DNA of 64,000 nt from Pseudomonas maioricensis (GCF_022790535.1 NZ_LOHG01000019.1:1-64000), one strand, 5' to 3'. Shown: positions 16,838 through 26,068, counted from the first letter of the stretch. Notes: a model not told the origin generated them from the sequence alone. Made by a program: numbers and translations.

Positions 16838-17740
16838 TCAAGTCAGGATTTGCAGTCGCTTTAGCCCTCGCAACGCATCAACAACCTCACGTAGCGCCCG
16901 GTTGACCGGTTTGTCCTGTCGCAGTACCAGGCTCAGGGTACGAACCAATGGCGGCGTCAGGCTATGAATGTGCAGGTTGCGCTGATGATGGGCTGTGGCT
17001 ACCGCAATGCGTGGCACGATGCTGTAGCCCAGCCCGGCAGCGACCATCTCTTTGATCGCTTCGATGCTGCCCAGCTCCATCACCGGTTTAGGTTGAACAC
17101 CGGCATGCTGGAACCACTGATCGATCAGCAGGCGTGTGCTGCTGCCTGTTTCAAATACCACCAGAGGAAGGTTGCTCAAGGTCTCGGCATCGAGCGGCAG
17201 CTTCAGATCGGCTTGTGCAGGGGCAAATATCCCGACCATTTCGTCTTCCAGCAGAGCCGTGACGTGCAGGCTACGTCCGGCTGCGGGCAGGGTGACCAAG
17301 GCCAGGTCAATCCGGTTTTCTTCCACGGCCTTGAGGATCGCCTCGGTATTGCCGGTGCGAACCCGCACATCCAGTTTCGGGAACGCCGTGCGCAACGCTT
17401 TCAGGATGGGCGGCAATAGATGAATACACGCGGTGGCGCCAGTGCCGATGACCACCTGGCCAGCGACCCCTTCGGCATGACTGGCCAGATCCTGCAGGGC
17501 ATCGTCGATCACCGAATCGATACGACCGATATGGCGTAACAGGGTCAGCCCGGCCGTTGTCGGTTTCAGACGCTTGCCCACCCGCTCGATCAGGCGCAGG
17601 TTCAGACGTTGTTCCAACAGACGTATATGCAGGCTCACAGCAGGCTGTGTCAGGTTCAACGCAGTGGCTGCAGCCGAAAAACTGCCGTGGTGGATGACCT
17701 CGGAAAAGCTGTTCAAGTGATTCAGGTTCAATGGCTGCAT
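16838..17740 (-). CDS. LysR-family transcriptional regulator
   Basis: A 300-aa LysR regulator. The N-terminal helix-turn-helix (about residues 1-60) includes FSEVIHHGSFSAAATALNLTQ followed by PAVSLHIRLLEQRLNLRLIER. The effector-binding region (about 90-290) has the usual two-lobed periplasmic-binding-protein pattern, with GQVVIGTGATACIHLLP at its start. It lies upstream of the semialdehyde dehydrogenase on the same strand with a 179-base gap, and is divergent from a GNAT gene at 17841. Target and effector unknown; either neighbour is plausible. Confidence 0.88.
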   Translation of the reverse strand: MQPLNLNHLNSFSEVIHHGSFSAAATALNLTQPAVSLHIRLLEQRLNLRLIERVGKRLKPTTAGLTLLRHIGRIDSVIDDALQDLASHAEGVAGQVVIGTGATACIHLLPPILKALRTAFPKLDVRVRTGNTEAILKAVEENRIDLALVTLPAAGRSLHVTALLEDEMVGIFAPAQADLKLPLDAETLSNLPLVVFETGSSTRLLIDQWFQHAGVQPKPVMELGSIEAIKEMVAAGLGYSIVPRIAVATAHHQRNLHIHSLTPPLVRTLSLVLRQDKPVNRALREVVDALRGLKRLQILT

Positions 17741-17840
17741 GGCAAAGTTTTACTTATGCTTGGGATGAGTAATCATAGCTTTATTAAGGTATCGGGCGTC
17801 GTCATGATTGCCGCACTTGTAGTCGTTACCGAGAACCAAC

Positions 17841-18377
17841 ATGAATCACGATCTAATCCTGCGCACCGCTCGCGAGGATGACATGCCCGCAGTACAGGCT
17901 ATTTATGCGCACCACGTGCTGACCGGCATTGCCAGCTTTGAACTGCAACCGCCTTCAGTCGAGGAAATGGTGCGACGCCGCGCTGAAGTGCTATCCCGTG
18001 AACTGCCGTATCTGGTTGCCGAACTGGCGGGAGAGGTCGTTGGCTATGGTTACGCCACCCTGTATCGACCCCGACCCGGCTATCGTTTTACGGCGGAAGA
18101 TTCGGTGTATATGGCAGAAGGCATGGCCGGTAAAGGTATCGGTCATGCGCTGTTGAGCGCTGTCATCAATCACTGCGTGCAGGGTGGCTGGCGCCAGATG
18201 GTGGCGGTGATCGGCAACAGCGAAAACCATGGCTCATTGCGACTGCATGAAAAGCTGGGCTTTCGTCGGGTCGGCGTTTTCGAGTCGGTTGGCTTCAAGC
18301 ACGGGCGTTGGGTTGACACCGTGTTGATGCAGCGAGCGTTGGCGGAGGGGAGTGATACGCTGCCCAACGATCAGTGA
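17841..18377 (+). CDS. GNAT N-acetyltransferase (phosphinothricin acetyltransferase-like)
   Basis: A 178-aa GNAT enzyme close to the Pat/YncA group. The N terminus DLILRTAREDDMPAVQAIYAHHV is characteristic, the acetyl-CoA loop is in MAEGMAGKGIGHALLSAVI near residue 92, and GNSENHGSLRLHEKLGFRRVG near 127 is the conserved C-terminal motif. Members N-acetylate phosphinothricin, methionine sulfone or methionine sulfoximine and so detoxify glutamine-synthetase inhibitors. It diverges from the LysR gene, which may regulate it. The precise substrate is not determined by sequence. Confidence 0.87.
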   Translation: MNHDLILRTAREDDMPAVQAIYAHHVLTGIASFELQPPSVEEMVRRRAEVLSRELPYLVAELAGEVVGYGYATLYRPRPGYRFTAEDSVYMAEGMAGKGIGHALLSAVINHCVQGGWRQMVAVIGNSENHGSLRLHEKLGFRRVGVFESVGFKHGRWVDTVLMQRALAEGSDTLPNDQ

Positions 18378-18547
18378 GGGTGTGGTGATCGATAGACTGT
18401 TTGCATATTAGTTTAGAATTTAAATGCATTTTCGGAATAAACAATCCGGTGATATGGTTTTAACCAGTCACTGGAAACCTTGAGAAAAGTTATAAGAAAG
18501 GGATTTCGGCTGGCGGCCTGACTTCTAACTTCTCAAGGAATACCTGC

Positions 18548-19624
18548 ATGGCAGCTTTTGATCATCTCACCCGCCGTCGTTTGCTTGGCCTGACCGGTGT
18601 TGCTCTTGCCAGCCCGTTACTGGCTTCTGTTCCCGGTTTTGCCTGGGCTGCCGACGAGCATGCCGGGCACAACGTCGGCGGCGCTGACGCCGAGCCCGCG
18701 GGCACCGGGGAGTTCATCAAACTTGCCGAAACACGCAAGCTCAAACTGGCAATCAATCTCAATGCGGTATGTCTGGCGCCGGTCGTGATTGCACACGGTC
18801 AGGGCTTCTTCACCAAACACAATCTGGACGTCGAACTGGTCAATTTCGGCAACTCTACGGAAGTGCTGCTTGAGGCCATAGCCACTGGTAAAGCGGACGC
18901 CGGTGTCGGCATGGCCTTACGCTGGCTGAAAGCATTGGAGCAGGGGTTCGACGTCAAACTCACCGCGGGCACTCATGGCGGCTGCTTACGCTTGCTCAGT
19001 GCGGTCAACAGCCCGGTGCAAAAGCTCGAAGACCTCAAGGGCAAGGCTATCGGCGTTACCGACATGGCCAGCCCGGATCGTAACTTCTTCTCGATCCTGC
19101 TCAAGAAACACGGGGTTGATCCTGTGCGTGACGTCGAATGGAGACTGTATCCGGCCGATCTGCTGGGTACCGCTCTGGAGCGCGGTGAAGTGCAGGCCGT
19201 CAGCGGCAGTGACCCGTTCATGTACCGGCTTATTCAGGGCGGTAAAGCCCGCGAACTGTCGAATAACCTGGTCGATGAGTATGCCAATCTCAGCTGCTGC
19301 GTGGTGGGCGTTACCGGCAAGCTGGTGCGTGAAGAGAAGCGCGTCGCAGCGGCGTTGACCCAAGCGATTCTTGAAGCCCATGACTACTCCGTGAAACACC
19401 CTGAAGTCGTCGCCAAAGGGTTCCAGGCCCACGCGCTGAACACGTCGGTGGAAGAAGTGAAGGCCATCCTTCATGACCACACTCACGGCCACCATGCGGT
19501 AGGCGCAGCGTTGACCCAGGAAATCGTCACCTACGTGACCGATTTGCAGACGGTTGAAGTGATTCGCAAGAACACCGACCCCGTGGCCTTCTCCAGGGAG
19601 ATCACCGCCGATGTCTTCAATTGA
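18548..19624 (+). CDS. ABC transporter substrate-binding protein, NMT1/nitrate-sulfonate type
   Basis: A 358-aa periplasmic binding protein. The N terminus TRRRLLGLTGVALASPLLAS has a Tat-like RR motif and cleavage near FAWAA (about residue 37). The mature protein matches the SsuA/NrtA/ThiY superfamily: LKLAINLNAVCLAPVVIAHG, then KADAGVGMALRWLKALEQG. Two His-rich stretches are unusual: DEHAGHN right after the signal peptide, and HDHTHGHH near residue 309 (19472-19495). These could bind a metal. The stop overlaps the permease by 14 bases. The substrate may be a sulfonate, nitrate-like ion, pyrimidine or metal complex; sequence does not decide. Confidence 0.82.
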   Translation: MAAFDHLTRRRLLGLTGVALASPLLASVPGFAWAADEHAGHNVGGADAEPAGTGEFIKLAETRKLKLAINLNAVCLAPVVIAHGQGFFTKHNLDVELVNFGNSTEVLLEAIATGKADAGVGMALRWLKALEQGFDVKLTAGTHGGCLRLLSAVNSPVQKLEDLKGKAIGVTDMASPDRNFFSILLKKHGVDPVRDVEWRLYPADLLGTALERGEVQAVSGSDPFMYRLIQGGKARELSNNLVDEYANLSCCVVGVTGKLVREEKRVAAALTQAILEAHDYSVKHPEVVAKGFQAHALNTSVEEVKAILHDHTHGHHAVGAALTQEIVTYVTDLQTVEVIRKNTDPVAFSREITADVFN

Positions 19625-20609
19625 AGTCGCACCGCAAATAGCTGCCCAAGAGCAAGCACCCGCCAGATTCTGGCGGCAGGGTGCGGTGGCCGTTGTCGCC
19701 TGGATTGGCGTCGCGCTGCTGATCGCTTATTTCCCTAACGCTACCCGTAACTGGCCGATGACGCAGGGGCTGGCCAATCTGTGTCTGGCGGTCGCCGCGT
19801 TGATTGGCCTGGCGGGCATTCTCGGTCGCTGGTTTCCGGCTGTGCAGCGTCGGGCCCATCCCGCAGGTGCCTGGCTGATTGCCCTGCCGCTGTTGTTGGG
19901 GATCTGGGAGCTGCTTACCGCCAAGCTGGCAGTCCTGCCGGTGCCTTTCTTTGCGCCGCCGCAAGCGCTGCTCGATGTCTATATCGAAGACTGGCCTCGG
20001 TTGGCAGACAGCTTGCTCAATTCAGCGCTGTTGCTGGGAACGGGTGTGGCACTGGGTGCCGTTACCGGTTTTGTCGCGGGCGTCGCCATCGGCTGGTCGA
20101 CCAGCATCGGCTATTGGCTGCATCCGGTCTTGCGCATTCTGGGGCCGGTGCCGTCCACCGCCTTGCTGCCGCTGTGCTTCTTCCTGTTCCCGAGCAGTTG
20201 GAGCGCCAGCGTGTTCCTGATTGCACTGGCGACGTGGTTTCCGGTCACGGTGCTCACCTGGTCGGGCGTTGCCAGTGTCGACAAGGCGTACTACGACGTT
20301 GCCCGGACACTGGGTGCGAAGCCGGGCTTTCTGATTTTCAACGTGGCGATCCCGGCTGCATTGCCGCACGTTTTTGTCGGCTTGTTCATGGGGCTTGGCG
20401 CGTCGTTCTCGACCCTGGTGGTCGCGGAAATGATGGGGGTGAAGTCAGGCATTGGCTGGTACTTGCAGTGGGCTCAAGGCTGGGCCGCCTACGCCAATAT
20501 GTATGCGGCATTGTTGATCATGGCGCTGGCCTGTTCCGGGTTGATTTCCGGGCTGTTCCTGATACGTGATCGCTTGCTCGCCTGGCAACAAGGAGCCATG
20601 AAATGGTAG
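19611..20609 (+). CDS. ABC transporter permease, nitrate/sulfonate/taurine type
   Basis: A 332-aa inner-membrane permease of the SsuC/NrtB/TauC family. Two extra N-terminal hydrophobic segments (about residues 22-42 and 53-75) precede the six-helix BPD_transp_1 domain. The coupling-helix EAA motif corresponds to YYDVARTLGAKPGFLIFNVAIP near residue 226, which docks on the ATPase. It overlaps both neighbours, so the three genes form one translationally coupled importer. The additional N-terminal helices make it longer than SsuC (about 260 aa). Confidence 0.85.
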   Translation: MSSIEVAPQIAAQEQAPARFWRQGAVAVVAWIGVALLIAYFPNATRNWPMTQGLANLCLAVAALIGLAGILGRWFPAVQRRAHPAGAWLIALPLLLGIWELLTAKLAVLPVPFFAPPQALLDVYIEDWPRLADSLLNSALLLGTGVALGAVTGFVAGVAIGWSTSIGYWLHPVLRILGPVPSTALLPLCFFLFPSSWSASVFLIALATWFPVTVLTWSGVASVDKAYYDVARTLGAKPGFLIFNVAIPAALPHVFVGLFMGLGASFSTLVVAEMMGVKSGIGWYLQWAQGWAAYANMYAALLIMALACSGLISGLFLIRDRLLAWQQGAMKW

Positions 20610-21397
20610 CCACTGCATCTGCTTCAACGGTTTCAACGTCCGCCGGGCTGGCGCTGCGTATTGAGCATCTCAACCACGGTTTTGCGCTGGACGGGCAGCA
20701 TTTGCCGGTTCTGGAAAATGTATCCCTGGACGTTGCGCCGGGTGAGTTCGTCGCGCTGCTGGGGCCGTCGGGATGCGGCAAGTCTACTTTGTTGCGATTG
20801 GTAGCCGGGCTGGAGCCCGCTGACAGTGGGGCGCTATCGGCGGACGGGCTGTCGATCAGAGGCCCCGATCCGAGTCGTGTTGTCGTCTTTCAGGATCCGA
20901 CGCTGTATCCGTGGCGACGCGTGTGGGACAACGTTGCGCTAGGGCTGCAAGCTCAGGGCCTGCTCAAGATCCACTCCGGCAAAGTGGATGCTGCATTGGC
21001 CACGGTGGGCCTCAGCAGTTTCGCCCGCGCTTATCCGCGACAACTGTCAGGTGGTATGGCCCAGCGTGTGGCGCTGGCCCGCGCGCTGGTTAACGAGCCG
21101 CGGCTGCTCATCCTCGACGAACCTCTGGGCAAGCTGGATTCGCTGACCCGCATCACCATGCAAAAAGAGCTGATTGATTTGTGGCAGCGCCAGGGCTACA
21201 CCGCGTTGCTGGTGACTCACGACGTGGAAGAAGCGCTGCTGCTGGCCAATCGCGTCATTGTCTTCAGCGACCGACCGGCCAGCATCAAGGCGCAACTGAC
21301 CATCGAGCGACCTTATCCACGGCATCGTGACGATCCGTATCTGGTCGACCTGCGCAAGCAGATTCTGGGGCTGCTCGGGTTGGGGGAGAGCTGGTAG
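20603..21397 (+). CDS. ABC transporter ATP-binding protein
   Basis: A 264-aa nucleotide-binding subunit. Walker A is GPSGCGKST near residue 54, the signature is LSGGMAQRVALARAL near 149, Walker B LLILDEPLGKLD near 169, and the switch histidine is in LLVTHDVEEALLLA near 206. It belongs to the SsuB/NrtD/TauB group and energises the importer formed with the two genes before it. AAGGAG at 20589 is the ribosome binding site, and the start overlaps the permease end by 7 bases. Confidence 0.9.
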   Translation: MVATASASTVSTSAGLALRIEHLNHGFALDGQHLPVLENVSLDVAPGEFVALLGPSGCGKSTLLRLVAGLEPADSGALSADGLSIRGPDPSRVVVFQDPTLYPWRRVWDNVALGLQAQGLLKIHSGKVDAALATVGLSSFARAYPRQLSGGMAQRVALARALVNEPRLLILDEPLGKLDSLTRITMQKELIDLWQRQGYTALLVTHDVEEALLLANRVIVFSDRPASIKAQLTIERPYPRHRDDPYLVDLRKQILGLLGLGESW

Positions 21398-21412
21398 CGG
21401 TATAGATCGGGC

Positions 21413-21649
21413 TTAAAAACGGGCCTGAGCTGAATACTCCGGCCCGTCATTGAAGCAGGCCAGGTCTACCAGCAGGGTTTCCCACTCCACGCCATCGACG
21501 AACTGGTCCAGATGCGCCTGACCCGCGTCGGCATCCGAAGCGGTGATGGTTTTCATCGGTTCCGGCTGAACGTTGATGCTTTCCGGTGTGGCAGTTTTGA
21601 TCGCAAGGCGAGCGAGCAGCGATTCCTTGAGCAGCAGTAGATAGGACAT
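21413..21649 (-). CDS. Small hypothetical protein
   Basis: A 78-aa soluble, acidic protein with no family I recognise. AAGGAATTAGTCC precedes the ATG with proper spacing, and an intrinsic terminator overlaps its last codons, so the unit looks like a real gene. It converges on the ABC operon and is divergent from the TetR gene. Visible features are an N-terminal LLLLKESLLARLAIK helix-like part and an acidic C-terminal half with LDQFVDGVEWETLLVDLACF. Confidence 0.55.
   Translation of the reverse strand: MSYLLLLKESLLARLAIKTATPESINVQPEPMKTITASDADAGQAHLDQFVDGVEWETLLVDLACFNDGPEYSAQARF
21415..21447 (-). terminator. Intrinsic terminator overlapping a gene end
   Basis: On the minus strand ACGGGCC (from 21447) pairs with GGCCCGT (to 21419) around a 15-base loop, followed by TTTTT (21419-21415). 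It overlaps the last codons of the small minus-strand gene and also lies just past the ABC operon end. Confidence 0.55.
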
Positions 21650-21906
21650 GGACTAATTCCTTGCTGATAGCGTGAGTATCGGTCTGCGCTGCACTGTTAT
21701 TGGACGAAACACCGGTACAAGACTTCTAATTGGTGCGCCTTGTGCGGCGATTGGTCCGGCAGTGCGGCAAATGGCGGCCTGACACCAGTACCCTTGAAAA
21801 TAGCGTGCCAACCTGGAACGTTCGTTCAGTTTATGGCTGGGCTTCAATGATTGCGACGGTTTGTCTTTGCCGGTAGGGTAGCCGGCTGTCTGGCAAGGAG
21901 CTTGAA

Positions 21907-22560
21907 ATGACTCAGTTAACCCCGCCCGGAGTGGCGGCTGAAGCGCTTGATCGTCCGAAACAGCGTCGCGCTCCCAAAGGCGAAAAACGCCGTGAAGAGC
22001 TGCTTGATGCGGCCTTGCAGGTTTTTTCTCTTGAGGGTTACAGCGGCGCCTCTGTTGCACAGGTCGCCTCGATTGTGGGTATTTCGGTCGCCGGGCTGTT
22101 GCATCACTTCCCCAGCAAGATATCGCTGCTGATGGGCGTGCTGGATCGTCGTGACAGGGCCAATAGCCGGATCGCCGAGGAAGTGCGTTCAGACAAGAGT
22201 CTGACCGGCTTGCTGGGGAGTCTGCGCGCAATCAACCGTTCAAACGCAACCGCGCCTGGCGTGGTGCGGGCGTTCACCATTCTCAATGCGGAAAGCCTGG
22301 TCGAAGGGCATCCGGCCTGGAACTGGTTTCAGGATCGCTACGAGTTAATCCATGGCAGGCTGATCGGACAGTTTACTGATCTGGTCAATGCGGGAGAGGT
22401 GCGGGCCGATGTCGACCTGCCGGGGTTGGTCCAGGAGATCCTGGCGATGATGGACGGCTTGCAGATCCAGTGGCTGCGCTTTCCGGAAAAAGTGGATCTG
22501 GTGGAACGTTTCGACAGCTACATCGCACGGGTCGATGCGGCGATAAGGGTTCGTCCCTGA
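21907..22560 (+). CDS. TetR-family transcriptional regulator
   Basis: A 217-aa TetR repressor. The N-terminal helix-turn-helix (about residues 24-70) reads REELLDAALQVFSLEGYSG then VAQVASIVGISVAGLLHHFP. The C-terminal ligand domain is helical with no recognisable specificity. AAGGAG precedes the ATG. It is transcribed toward the GH3 gene, 40 bases tail to tail. The ABC importer just upstream is a plausible target, but no operator was identified. Confidence 0.87.
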   Translation: MTQLTPPGVAAEALDRPKQRRAPKGEKRREELLDAALQVFSLEGYSGASVAQVASIVGISVAGLLHHFPSKISLLMGVLDRRDRANSRIAEEVRSDKSLTGLLGSLRAINRSNATAPGVVRAFTILNAESLVEGHPAWNWFQDRYELIHGRLIGQFTDLVNAGEVRADVDLPGLVQEILAMMDGLQIQWLRFPEKVDLVERFDSYIARVDAAIRVRP

Positions 22561-22599
22561 ACCCGTCTTAAAACTTCTATCCCTGAGTCAGCCGATCAA

Positions 22600-25359
22600 T
22601 TACTCGGCTGTTTCATCACTGTCGCTGTTTTGGTCCAGCAAGCCGCCAGTTTTGACAGCCGACTCACGCAACGTCGAGTTCAGCGCCGAACGCGGCAGCG
22701 GGTTGCTGGTCGTGGTCGACAGTTCCTGACGGAACGAATTGGTCAGCTTGGCGTTGAGGCGAATGTCCTGAGACGACGCGCCCACCGACAGGTTGAAGCT
22801 GTCCGCATCGACGATCCACTGCTTGCTCTTCTCGTCGAAGTAGGCAAGTGAACGGTCGTTCAGCTCGATGGTTACGCGCTTGCTTTCGCCCGGATTGAGG
22901 AACACTTTCTTGTAGCCCTTGAGCTCTTTGATTGCGCGATCCACTTTAGGGTTCTGCTGACCCACATACAGCTGAGCCACTTCCGAACCGCCTACCTTGC
23001 CGGTGTTGGTCAGGTCAAACGACACTTTGATCGGCGTGTTGCCCACTGCGACACCCGGGGTGACGCTGATGTTGCTGTAGCCGAACGTGGTGTACGACAG
23101 GCCGTAACCGAACGGGTAGAGCGGCTTGATGCCTTTCTTCTCGTAACCGCGATAGCCCAGGAACAGGTCGTCCTTGTAGTCCATCGTTTCAAGCGAGTTG
23201 TCGTTGGCAAATTTCGGGAAGCTCTCGAAGACCGGGTTGTCTTCGATGTTGCGTTCGATACTGATTGGCAGCTTGCCCGATGGGTTGACCTTGCCGAACA
23301 GAATCTCGGCCAGGGCCTGACCACCGTTCTGGCCTGGGTAGAACGCATGCAGCGCTACCGGAACCTGATTGATCCAGTCGCTCATTTTCAGGCCAGTGCC
23401 GCCGAACATGGTCACGACTGTGTTCGGGTTGACCTTGGAGATGCTCTGGATCAGTTGGCTCTGGTATTCCGGCAGTTCAAAGCTATGGTCGAAACCTTCG
23501 CCTTCGTACTCAGCGCTGTTACCAACAGCGACGACTACGGCGTCATACGCGGACAGATCCTGCGGAGCGTTGAGCGATGCCCAGCTCATCTGCACGCCTA
23601 CCAGGCCGCCCATGGTCGACAGGTATCCGGCACGGCGCGAGTATTCAAGCTTCACGTCGTAGGATTTACCGGCTTCCATTTCGACTTTAGCGAATTCCGG
23701 AATGGTTGGCGGAATGCTGTTACCCGGGATCGGATTGCCTTCGCCGTTATCAATGATCTTCTTGCCGTTGACCCACAGACGGATTGCACCGTCAGCACGG
23801 ACCTTGAACACTTGCTCGCCACTTTGGGTAGGAGTGACCTTGCCGCTGTAGCGAATCGACGTGGAGGAGGTGTCCCCGTTCAGTTCGCCAGAAGTCGAGC
23901 CTTTGTTGGTGTACGGGTCGGAGCTGCCGGTATTGCTTTCGAAAGGCAGGTCGGAGTCGTTCGCCCAATCCAGATCAATGCGTTTTTCTGTGCGGGTCAC
24001 GGCTGGGTCGCCGGACCAGTTGGCATTGGCGAAGTATTCGGCTTTCAGGCCCTGAACGTCGTTGCCCGCCGTGTTGGTGCTGGACCAGACCGAAGTAGTC
24101 GGGTCCAGAGAAAGGCCGTCGATGAACTCTACTTTGGCACCCGGTGCCAACTGCTGCAAACCGCTCAGCTCGCTGATGTAGTGAGCCGCTTCAACATTGG
24201 CGCTACCGAAACCGGTCGGTGGTGCGTATTTGGCGAGGTTGCCGACGACAGCGATCTTCTTGACTTTCTGCTTGTCCAGCGGCAGCAGATTATCCTGGTT
24301 CTTCAGCAACACGATGCCTTCACGCGCAGCGTTCAGAGCCACCTTGTTGCTGGTGGAGCTGTTCATGTTGTGCGTGGTCAACGGCGCTTTGCTGTCGAAC
24401 TTGTACAGGTAGATCTGCTTGAGGATGCGACGGACTTTATCGTCGATGGTCGCCGGGTTCAGCTCACCGCTGTCCAGGAACGGCTTCAGCACGCTGCTGT
24501 TCATCTGGTAGCCCATCATGTCCAGGTCGGCACCGGCCTGAGCAGCTGGAAGACCATGAACGATGGCGTTGTAATCGCTCTGAACAAAGCCTTTGAAGCC
24601 CCATTCGCCTTTCAGAATGTCGCTCAGCAGATGCTTGTTTTCGCAGGCGTATTCGCCGTTGATCTTCTGGAACGAGCACATCATCATCGCGACTTTGCTG
24701 TTCTTCGCCGCCGACTCGTAGGCTGGCAGCGACATTTCACGCAGTACACGCTCGCTCATGATCTGGTTCAGCTTGAAGCGGCTGCTTTCCTGGTCGTTGG
24801 CGGCATAGTGCTTGGCGTTAGCCCACACGCCACGCGACTGAATGCCGTTGATAACAGCCGGAGCCAGGCTTGCGCCCAGGAACGGATCTTCGCCGGAGAG
24901 GTATTCGAATGCACGTCCACCATAAGGCATGCGATACAGCGTGATGCCCGGGCCGGTAACGAACTGATAGCCGCCGGTAGCCGTGTCATAACCCAGCGCG
25001 CGACCCAGATCGATTGCACGACGCGGGTTCCAGGTGGCGGCCAGGTTAGGGCCGGACGGGTAAACCACGCCCTGAGCGTTGCCTTCGCTGGTGTAGCGGA
25101 CGCCGATGCCGCCATCCGTACCGTGAATCTGTGGCACGCCGTATTGAGTCAGGGGCTTCACGTCCCAGCCACCAATACCGCCGATGTAGGCCAGTTTTTC
25201 TTCCATGGTCATTTTGGCCAGGGTTTTTTCTGCGGCTTTTTCGGCGCGGCTGACTTTGCCTTCATCCAGCGCAGGGCTGGTGGCTGCGTGGACCTGCGAG
25301 ACGGCCAGTGCCAGCAACGCAAGGGCTGACTTTGCACCGATCATTTTCCGTTTGTTCAT
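22600..25359 (-). CDS. Secreted GH3 beta-glucosidase with PA14 domain
   Basis: A 919-aa exported glycoside hydrolase family 3 enzyme. A Sec signal peptide (SALALLALAVSQVHA, cleavage near residue 25) is followed by the GH3 N-terminal barrel (about 40-330) with VPQIHGTDGGIGV and the nucleophile Asp in GFVQSDYNAIVHG near 260. A GH3 C-terminal domain from about 345 is interrupted by a PA14 sugar-binding insert (about 430-590, SIRYSGKVTPTQSGEQVFKV). A fibronectin-III-like domain (about 740-860) with GGSEVAQLYVGQ follows. This BglX/PA14 layout hydrolyses plant or microbial beta-glucosides. Its neighbour is the type II secretion operon, but exported GH3 enzymes can also remain periplasmic. Confidence 0.92.
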   Translation of the reverse strand: MNKRKMIGAKSALALLALAVSQVHAATSPALDEGKVSRAEKAAEKTLAKMTMEEKLAYIGGIGGWDVKPLTQYGVPQIHGTDGGIGVRYTSEGNAQGVVYPSGPNLAATWNPRRAIDLGRALGYDTATGGYQFVTGPGITLYRMPYGGRAFEYLSGEDPFLGASLAPAVINGIQSRGVWANAKHYAANDQESSRFKLNQIMSERVLREMSLPAYESAAKNSKVAMMMCSFQKINGEYACENKHLLSDILKGEWGFKGFVQSDYNAIVHGLPAAQAGADLDMMGYQMNSSVLKPFLDSGELNPATIDDKVRRILKQIYLYKFDSKAPLTTHNMNSSTSNKVALNAAREGIVLLKNQDNLLPLDKQKVKKIAVVGNLAKYAPPTGFGSANVEAAHYISELSGLQQLAPGAKVEFIDGLSLDPTTSVWSSTNTAGNDVQGLKAEYFANANWSGDPAVTRTEKRIDLDWANDSDLPFESNTGSSDPYTNKGSTSGELNGDTSSTSIRYSGKVTPTQSGEQVFKVRADGAIRLWVNGKKIIDNGEGNPIPGNSIPPTIPEFAKVEMEAGKSYDVKLEYSRRAGYLSTMGGLVGVQMSWASLNAPQDLSAYDAVVVAVGNSAEYEGEGFDHSFELPEYQSQLIQSISKVNPNTVVTMFGGTGLKMSDWINQVPVALHAFYPGQNGGQALAEILFGKVNPSGKLPISIERNIEDNPVFESFPKFANDNSLETMDYKDDLFLGYRGYEKKGIKPLYPFGYGLSYTTFGYSNISVTPGVAVGNTPIKVSFDLTNTGKVGGSEVAQLYVGQQNPKVDRAIKELKGYKKVFLNPGESKRVTIELNDRSLAYFDEKSKQWIVDADSFNLSVGASSQDIRLNAKLTNSFRQELSTTTSNPLPRSALNSTLRESAVKTGGLLDQNSDSDETAE

Positions 25360-25840
25360 GTATATCTCCGACTACTGATTTTCAAGTTCTGTGCTTTTAG
25401 AAGCTGATCACGTCTGATTGCTCACGAATTTTATTCGGGCAATAGTTCACCTTCTTCGCGACTTTCCGAGTGTTGATCTCAGTGCAATAGTTAGTGTTTT
25501 TCAGGTGTAGTTATATTGTAAGAATTATGTGTTGCTTGTCTTTACTTGATATCTAAGTGCCATCGCAAGGTGGCACTTTGATTCGCGTTGGCGGCGTAAT
25601 TAAGGCAATTCCGGGCTTCAAATGTCAAATAAAAGCTGGTTTTTAGCGAAATTTGTTTTTTTTCCTTACAAAAATGAACTCATGCTAAACCTACTGGTCG
25701 ATTGGTTTAAGAATTTTCGGTGCGTGGAGTGTCTCCTGCCAATGGTGGGGTGCCGAAGTTCAGCTTAGTTGCGTTGTTAGTGCTCCTGGAGAGGGATCGC
25801 TTTTGCGTGGCTTATTATTTTTATTATGTGGAGAATGGTT
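25360..25840. other. AT-rich divergent intergenic region
   Basis: These 481 bases lie between the divergent GH3 gene and the small secreted protein. They are markedly AT-rich, especially 25480-25560 and 25600-25700 with A and T runs, and contain no credible open frame. Promoters for both sides must lie here. GGAGA at 25830 is the ribosome binding site of the small gene. I saw no hairpin with a terminator shape. Confidence 0.6.
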
Positions 25841-26068
25841 ATGAAGTTGCCTCTGATCGGTGCAGGTGTTGTATTGGGTTTCGTACTGTGTGGCGCAGCT
25901 GTTGCAGCTGAAGCGACCGATGCCGATGCGAAGTCCGGTGCTACCGACTCCACCGTGCTGACCCAGACTCAAGACGCCAAGGCGCTGAAAAAGCATCAGG
26001 CACAGACCACCAAAGGTGGCCGTCCGCTGGACAACACAAAAAACAATTCGCAAAAAACCTCGAATTGA
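25841..26068 (+). CDS. Small secreted protein upstream of the type II secretion operon
   Basis: A 75-aa protein with a clear Sec signal peptide (MKLPLIGAGVVLGFVLCGAA then VAAEA, cleavage near residue 23). The mature part is about 50 residues, rich in Asp, Thr, Lys and Gln and lacking cysteine, so it is probably disordered. In-frame ATGs occur at 25826, 25835 and 25841; GGAGA at 25830-25834 fits only 25841. It lies 73 bases before gspE on the same strand and may be co-transcribed. I do not recognise a family. Confidence 0.65.
   Translation: MKLPLIGAGVVLGFVLCGAAVAAEATDADAKSGATDSTVLTQTQDAKALKKHQAQTTKGGRPLDNTKNNSQKTSN

Noticed and set aside
22589..22610. CAGCCGA/TCGGCTG hairpin between tetR and GH3 as a terminator
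   Set aside because: The stem is 7 bp with an 8-base loop, overlaps the GH3 stop codon and has no T tract; support is too weak.
23347..25329. 660-codon open frame on the + strand
   Set aside because: It lies entirely antisense to the GH3 gene, whose domains are unmistakable. Long antisense frames are common in high-GC genes, and the translation resembles no protein family.
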